Shown here piece by piece: positions 50,701 to 59,700 of a DNA stretch of 64,000 bases. The translations under genes and the position numbers were made by a program. The notes below the pieces were generated by a model that searched no databases, had not been told where the DNA came from, and worked only from the letters and a program-made list of their open reading frames with translations. The stretch lies in contig VXAZ01002275.1 in NCBI GenBank assembly GCA_013399875.1, forward strand, positions 540-64,539, given 5' to 3'. Each line of letters starts with the position of its first letter. The first letter of the stretch is position 1. Source of the stretch: Gymnorhina tibicen (lineage: Eukaryota; Chordata; Aves; Passeriformes; Artamidae).

Positions 50701-53700
50701 TTACAAGAAGTCAAACACAGGCTATCGGGAGTATAATTGCTGTCTGTGAAATATAGGATGGAGATAAGGAAGAGTTATTTGAGCTGAAGTACAATGTTGA
50801 CACAAAAATAGGAGCTAATGTTCATGCATTGACCTTTTGATTTCTCAGTATCAGGGTGGTTAGGTTAAGCAACAGCCTTTCCAGATAGAACAAAGAGCTT
50901 TTAAAACAGACTCCACGTCTTTGAGGGATGTTATATAATATACAATAGCAAAACCTAGACTCCTATCTGTGCAAGTCTCTCCTAGCCCTTAACAGCCATT
51001 TGGGCTTTGTGCAATGTTTTGGAAAAGCACTGTAGTTCACCAGTTTTGCAAGCTTCATTTCACTCAGCAGAAAAGATTGCTCCATTACTTTGAGAGAAGC
51101 AAGGGTTTGTGTTTATTAGACAAAAGTGAAAAGAGAGCAGATAGAGTTGCATCTAAAAATGCTCTCACTTTGTGGAAGTTCTAATCTGCATTGACAGACA
51201 TGAAGTCATGGGTTTGGCTTAGCTGTATATCAGGACAAAGCTATATTTAACAGCAAAGACATCAGAGGAGCAGCTGCAGAGTTAATTTTCCTCATTCTTC
51301 CCAAACATGTTCACTCCCTCCAGGTATCACTGTCCTTCTTTCCCTGACTGTATTCATGCTGCTTGTGGCTGAGATCATGCCTGCAACTTCTGACTCCGTC
51401 CCACTAATAGGTAAGTTGATTTTCTCTGCTTTGTGCACCATGTATGATGCCTCTCAAGAGCTGTTCAAAGCCAATTTGAGGACAGACTCTTTTTATTACT
51501 CTAGTTTTGCATTCAGCAATGTCAGGAGTAAATGTCAGCCTGGACTTCACCATGTGCATGTCTGAAAAGGACATACATGAGGTTACAAAAAGGCACTGGA
51601 AATATTAGATAAGCAGGTAACTGCAAGGACTGAGAGGACACAGAATCAACACTGCAGAAAATTCATCTTTCTGCTTCTGCATCATTCCACCTCCCTGCTG
51701 TTACACAACTCCTTCCTGCCTTCCCTCTTCTCCTCCTCTTCTCTCTGTCTGAAGAGCAATTCAGGATACAACAGTCAAAATGCAAATATATCACTGGAGC
51801 ATTTTTAATATGTACTGAAAAGTATGGGACAGATCATCATCTTGGGGTTGTGGGCCAGACAGACATTGTTACATCCTCTGTTTTTATAGGACCACCCCTT
51901 TACCTTGGTCTCATGGGGCCTTACTGCAGGGTAGAGAAAATAAACTTGTCCTATTTTACAAAATAAAAAAGAATGAACACTACCTGAAAGACCTGGGAGT
52001 ACAAATAATGACTAAAGTTCACATTCTAGACAGTAGAAATGAACAAAACAGTCAACAACATATCTAGGTGCTGGTGGAAGGTGCACCTCACAACTGTATA
52101 ATGAAAGCCTCAAAAAAGTTGTATGGTGACTAGGACATAAAGAGCATTTACTCATCCACCTTCATTATCTCTCTTCAAGGATTTAAAATGAGGCCTGACT
52201 CTGGGGAGGGAGGATAAGCATACAACAGTAAGGACTATAGCACCCACAGGCAAGACTTCCTGAAAGCCTCCAAAAACTTATACATCTTAGTGAAAGTCAG
52301 CAGGACTCTTGACTTTCAGTCACACAGGAACTTCCAAAAAACTAACAAAACCCCTTTCTGAACATATACCTAGGACACAATGGAGACAGAAACAATTCTA
52401 AGAGAAACTTGTGTGTAGACAGGAGACACAAGCCATCTTGAACCACAGTTGACATAACTTTGCTTTGTATAATACATAACAAATCCCATTTAGAATTAGT
52501 AAAGGGGTACACTTGCCTGTGGCCAGTCCACTGGCTTTAACAGGAACAGTTTCTACTAATATAGTCTTCTATCACAGAAGGTAGGATTTGTACCAAGAAA
52601 AGCTATGACTAGTTATGCATTTTTACAGACTTTGATGCTGTAATAACAGACAATTTCTGCTTATCAGAGAATTGCTCCGTTCCACAGTATTGCTAGCTTA
52701 AAGCCCTGCCCCTAACTCCTTGCTCCAATCTAAACTGACAGGGTGACTGCTAATCCTTTTCGCTTCTGCACCCAAACAGCCCTTGTTCAGCAAGTGCTCA
52801 AAGCTGGGCTGTGCAGTTTTACATGATCTCGAGTTCTGAAAACCTTATCCTTACTCCAACCAAGTAACATAGCGTTTCGTCTTCACAGTGGTCTTACAGG
52901 TGATCCCAAATGGGATGTTTTATCTGCTGAACTGAATATGCCAGGTCATGATCACAGTTTTTCAGTGTGATCTCTGGTCCAGTTAAAATCCTCAGAATTA
53001 ATATGGCTCATTCAATTTTTGGAGAATCATCATGGTTAGTAACAGGTTGGAGGAATAAACAAATCTTCTAAAGCATGTGGTTTGTGAAGGATGCAGATGA
53101 TTTGATCTTGAAGTAGAAAGATCCCTTGCTGATCTGCTGAAGAGTCACTGTTACTGGTCTTCATGCATGTGGGTGCAGAGATACTTTGAAAACATGACTC
53201 TACTTGCTTTAAAAATCTGCATTATATTCTTAGGGCCTGAGTTTTCAAAAACAAATGTGCATCTACACCTCTCTGGAGCTGGATGAACCCTCACAGCCTT
53301 TGCTGTTTCAAAACCACTAATGCCTAACGTGCTATACTTTCTCCTCCTTCTGACCTCAGCTTTAACTACTGAACTCTAATAATATGGGAAAATCTCACAG
53401 CTGCTGTTGGAGTGACTTTATTGAGGTAGCAAAGGAGAACTGATCTAATATGACACCAAGAAACATACTAGCTTTTGTGATCTGGAACATATTTACAGAA
53501 TAATGTGGAAATCATACCTTAGTTCCTCTTAGTTAAGGGGAACCTCAAATTATATTAATAACAAACAGAGCACTTCTCAGATTAAATAATCAGAAGGGTG
53601 CAAGTAGGACAAGACAGTTGCTTTTTTGTGCACTTTGCAAAGTGGGTCGCCCCTTCCTCTGCCTTCTCTGTCTGTTTGTAAAGCTGCCCAAAGCAGAGAC

Positions 53701-56700
53701 TCTCTTACTCCATACATCCAACTTCCCCGGGTGAGAGATTCCCATTTCTTGGTAGCCTACCAGCTATCATCTTAATACATGTTAAAAACAAGTCCACTTC
53801 TCTTTCTGTAAAGAGCAAGTGACAAGACTTGTCCTAGGAATCAGTAGCAGGCTACTCAGCACCTTTGAGCACCAGGACCCTGCTGCTCCTGCTGCAGGGT
53901 TGTGGGTAGAGCTTTCCTTTCCATGGTGAGCCATCCACTTTCTGTGCCAAGAAATGTTCCAGCTGGACAGGCTGGCCCCCTGCTCTCACTCAGCTTTCTT
54001 GGGGTTTGCATTCACATCAGTAGCTAGCTGCTCCTTGCCCAGCACACCCTCCCTTTTGGGGAAACTATGTATTTTCAAAGCCCAATTTTCAACAGCACAC
54101 ATCTATGCAAAGAAAGGCACCACAGTATTTCAAATGTTGAATCCTGCCCTTCCACAGAGATGCCAGTGAAAGGAGAAGGCTGAACCAGGGAAAGATGCCT
54201 CTGTTTCTGTTTAAAACTTTAATCACCCATAGCACAGCAATAAGTTTAACTATTTAAATCAAAAGTGTTAAAGTCCCATGACATCTACAAACACAACAGT
54301 TTGGCCAGAATCCAGCACAAGTCAACTTTATGAACAAGGATTCTTTCTCTACAGGGTACTGTAAGTCCCTCCTGGCACTTAAAACATCTAGAGTGTAGCT
54401 CCTGAAAGACTTTCAGACCATGGCTATACAGCAGCAACTGTGTCCTAAACTTACCCTTCCTGTAGCTTAATCATGCCTTGCGGGAAGTGTATCTTGCTGC
54501 AGTTGTGATTCTACTTATAATTTTTCTCTTTAAAGTTACTTTTGCCAAGAGTACATGTAAGTAGGAAACTGGAATTCATTACTTGAGGAAAGTATGTACA
54601 GAAATGCAGAGAACTCCAGATGTGCTACACAACTAAATTACTGGTCTGACTGTGCTAATCACTGGGTAAAATCATAAAACCTGTGTGATACAGCTCAGGT
54701 ATATGACAATTGTTTTTTCTCTTTCTAAAAACTTACGTAATTATGCAGATTTGTTTTACACTATAAATGCCAGTAATTTCATGAGGATTTCATGCACCTT
54801 CCAGTCCTTATTATGGCACTCATCCACTGCATTAGGTGGGAAGACATAACCATGTCCCACTGTGTTGATTTTCTGGTTCAGCAACTAAATCAAAATTAAA
54901 CAAATACTGTTATTAACAAGTACTGTTATTTTAATTAGAGCTTTTGTACAAGCTCAGGCTCTGCCTTTTGAAATGAAGGCCTAGGTAATTCATCTGAGAA
55001 CTACATTTGAGGTATTTAGCTCTACCCTGTAAGGACTGTTTCTCTTTTATAAAGACATTGTGATCCATGTTAGGTGAATGGTTGAACTCAATTATATTAG
55101 AGGTATTTTCAAACCTAAATGATTCTATTATTCTAAGTAAATAATAGTGGACCATCAGATCTGGTTTTGGTAATGGTTATATGGCCATCTCTGAGGAAAG
55201 GATGAGTTCCTTCCTTAGGCAATAGACTTACGCCTGAATTCCTTTAAAGTCTTCATATTCCCGATCTGTTTCATTAAACCATGTTTTCTATCCAAAAGCA
55301 ACCTTGTAATTTAGTCTAGGAAATCATGCATTATGAAGACACTAAGGAACAAATTCCCTGAAGTCAATACAGATTCCTAACTATAACTCTTCCCTTTCTT
55401 TACTATCCTTTGGCTGGAGCGTCCTTAAGATTACAGGGTTGGTGGTCATGTGGTCCCACATCCAGTGGTACCAAATAAAGCAGTGACCAGAATCAAATTT
55501 ATTCCCACTGCTGTAGGAAAATCTTCCATAATGCCTCAGGATAAACAGATAGTTTGGGCTCATAGCCTTAAAAAAATAAGCTCCTAATGTATTACTTGGT
55601 TCCTACCAAAATCAGCCAGTTTTTCAGAAAGACAGATCAATCCACAGCCCATGTTAAAGTCAGACATGGCCAAAAGCATCGCTCTGGAAAATTTAGGTCA
55701 AGACAGTGAGGAGCCTAACCAGCACATCTTCCTGACTATTCTTTTCCCCTGCATGCAGTATCACCTCCAAAGGAGCAAAACTTGTGGGGCCACATGGCAC
55801 TGAAAAGTCTGTACCTGTCTGCACTTCCACCCTTCTGCTGTGATCCTGTCTGCTTCCAGCACCAGCTGCTTTGTTTTTAAGGAAACACCAGTCCCCAGCG
55901 CTAGTAAGCCACAGGTTTGCCTCTTGTTCCATCCTGCAGTGAGACACAGGCTATGAACCTACTTCACCCACCCACATCCATCTTGTATTCACCTCTGGTT
56001 TACTGTGCTGCATTCTGACCACTGTGAGGACAGGGTGGCACTGTGCAGAGACAGACCCTAAAATGCCTGCTCTGAAAACTTCACACAGCTTTTTGCGCTT
56101 GTATTGATCTAAAGCTCTTCAGGGCTTGAGTTGAGGCCCCAGGCAGCACAGAAGGTACAGTCACACAGAAAAACAGCCAGCAGCACCCACGGCTGGACTC
56201 TTTCAGCTTTAGTCCAAAGCCGCAATAAGCTCTGACTTAGCAGCTCTCTGTCCATCCTAGCCCGTGCTCTGAGGAGGTATCACTTTCAAAGTGCTTTGCC
56301 AAAGCAGGTATGGCATGCTTCTGCCCAAAAGCCGAATCTTGAAATGAGATGTTCAGATGTCTCAGGCCATCAGATGATTTGTTTCTTCTATAAACACTTT
56401 TTACACCTTGCAATTCAAGGCTTCCCCTTGCACAGGAAAAGTGGTTAATAATTGCTGGTGGTTTCCATGCCAGAATAATTCCAAAGTACTGCAAATCCTT
56501 ATTATCTACTGACTCCCTCCAAAATAACACCACTGATTTTGGATCAAGAGTCTGTATTTTGCTTTTCAAGGAGTTTATAGCAGAAAGTGTGGAACACCAG
56601 GAAGCTGGTATGTGGACAGTGTTTGAAAGGGGATCATGAGACTCATAAATATGAGGAACTGTCACTTCCTATGATTAACATCCATGTGATCCTTGACATT

Positions 56701-59700
56701 TTGGCTGGATGTATCAAATAAAGCACAATAAAAATAAAGTTATCTCCATCTCCAGTTAGCAAAACTGCATTTCTCTCTGTCTTATTTTGCTGAGCTCCTC
56801 TGCTTGCTTTTTTAAAAATCACAACACTTATTTGCTGCTCAGGGCTCCATTATGGTGGTATTTTCCAGCTGTGTCCCCTCCTTGCTGTTCCTTACCATTC
56901 CTACGCTATTTCAGTAAGCATGAACACTTTACACTGTCAATAAGTACTGCTGCAGCAGATGCTTGCGGTGATCTCTTGCATTTAGTCATACAGCAAATGA
57001 GACTGCAAATTACTAGGATAGGGAAGCAATGTGGTGCTTTGTCATCTTCAGGAGTTACAGATTGTTTTAAGTTATGAACATAAGGCATTAGTTGTTCTGA
57101 CTAGAGAGAGAAAATTAATCACTTATTACGTTTTTTGTCATCTTCCTGCATGTTCTCAGCTGATGCCACCTTCCTTTACTCTGCCCCTTTTTGAGTTTTT
57201 GGAGTGCTTTCCCCCCTATCCTTTCATGATCCTGCTTGTACTTTGTCAGAATCAGGACCCTGCTCAATCTCTTTCATGAAACAGAAATTCTCATTCATGG
57301 CAGCTCTTAGAGTTTCATACCCCATGATCAGTGATGCTTTTCCCAAAACCAAGAGTGTTGAATGCTTTTTCTTTACAGAAAAAACCCAAACAAACAAACA
57401 AAACAAGAGAACAGTTTTGAAACTCCCACTGCTATTCTTCAAAAGTATATGGGAGATGAAGAGTTTCAGAACACAAGTACCGTAATCATATGTCCTCTTC
57501 TGTATTTCTTTGCTGTCTCTGTACAACAGTAACTCACAGACTTTTTCCTATATGTTTTGATTTTCTTGGTCTCTGAGTAACTCTGCTATTGCCCTTTGTA
57601 GACTGCCCCAGCATCTGCCCAGCACCAGTTCTGGTCCCTACCACAGGAAGGAAGGGTGTTTGGAAGCCCCTCTGCTGGTGTCTGAGGTTTTCAGCAACCT
57701 CTACAGGCTTCAGTTCATTAACCCGGACCATTCCCAGAATGAAGAGCAGTGACTATCTCATTCTGAGCTCACGAGAAGCACAAAGCATTCAGCCCTGAAT
57801 GACTGAAATTACCGCAATTAAAGTGGCTTTAACCCAGTTATTCATTTCACTTGCAAAACTTGATGTTTTCTGAAAAGGTAGAGTAGAAACAGGAACACCA
57901 GTGCGAGGCATCCAACATCCAGCTTGATCAGTGTGAATACCCGAGCACAACACTCTCCTCCTTCCCCTAGTATTTCACAGGAACAACAAGACTGTAACTG
58001 GTCACAGTGTAGATGCTCTGTCTCTCTTGTGATTGACTATGGTAACAAATCTGGATCATGATATGATATGACATTGATATGATATGATATGATATGATAT
58101 GATATGATATGATATGGTATCACTGTTCAGTGACAAAACCAAGGCAAAACATCCATCCTAGGGATTTTATTTACCCTGTTCCTAATCAGTCCTTGAAGTT
58201 AATCCAGTTCCCCTTCAGCAGTATGTTTTCCAAAACATCTCTAAAATAATCCTAAGGTGCTTCTCTAACATCAGATAATGACACAAAACACCCAAAAATG
58301 GTACTGAATGCTCTTTAAATTATGAATTGCAAATCATTGCCATCCTTTAGATATAGGTGACGTCAGAGTATGCCTACAAGGACAAATAGCAGTTCTCACT
58401 GACTTTTTAGAAGACCTTCTGACTATCTGTGGTTTTATTAGATCCATATTTGTTATGACAACAGTACCTGATCATCTTCTGATTGTGCTGGGACAGAGGA
58501 TGACAACTCCTAGATGTTAAAACTGCTCTCCAGATAGTATGTTACATAATGCCTCTTGCAAAAAAAGGAAAGAAAATCAGTTGTACAAGAGCAAATATTT
58601 CATACTGCCTGAAGACCAGTCAAGCATCCAAATCAGCTTTTTCGTTCACACGCCTCTGCTGAAGAAAGCATCATGCAGGTTTTAAAACCTATGAAGAGCA
58701 TTTAGAAGTGACCAGTACAGACCTCAGTATCCCTGAGGAATGTTGCTGTGTAAGTCAGGGATATTGAGGGGCTCCAAACCCAGATCTTCTGGTCCATTTT
58801 CCTGGCCTGTGACAGTTACCCAGGAAAGAGTGCAAATGAGGTACTTCCCCTCCAGAATGTGTCAGTCACTTCCAAGCTATGCCTCAGAGCAGCTGAATTA
58901 ACAGCAACCAGATCATTGGTCTTTCATATGCGTCCTGATCTGGAATTGCTGTTTCTGACACTTCCCACAGTGAAGGGAATTGTTAAAGACTCCAAGCTGA
59001 CCTAGTAACTAGGAGTAACTAGGAGTTACTAGGAGAGATGTTTAGTGAGAGTTGCTAAGCATTTCCCTCCTGCATTTAAGTGAAAGGGGCTGAGCTGCTT
59101 TGTAAAATCAGATTTGCATTTACCTCTGCCAGCAGACTCACATGGGTGTAGGACTTCGTGGCAGCAACAGCTTCAAAGCACTAAATGGATAAATGCTATA
59201 GGATTTAGGATGGTTCCTAAAATACCGCCAGAAAAGGTCTGGTGGCTAGGCCAAGGCTGTTTCTTGGGAGACCAAAGCTCATTTCTTGTCTCCCCCATGC
59301 CCCACCTCACAGGAGAGTATCCTGTTTCTGTGCTCAACAACATCAGTGGAGACCCAGAAATAGAGTTTGCTGATTCAGGGCAGTGTGGGGCTAGGGTAGA
59401 GTGAGTGAAGCTTGCAGTCCTGTGGCTCCAAGGGAAGTGTTACCCATGAACATTGTAGCTTGAGCCTTTCAGCAGCAAGGCTTCTCTGCTCGCAGGGTTG
59501 CTGGAGAAGGCCGAGTCATGGTCATAATCAGAGGGGATGCTAGAGGTGAACAGGGACAGCTGCCCTTGTAGCTGTCACCAAGTGATGGGTTTGACCTTGC
59601 TGGTGTGAAGGCAAAAGACTGTCAGGAACAGAAATGAGCAGACTAGAAGATTGGGCCATGCTTTTAGGGAGGTGCATGGAGGACAGCACAGGAGTTTTCC

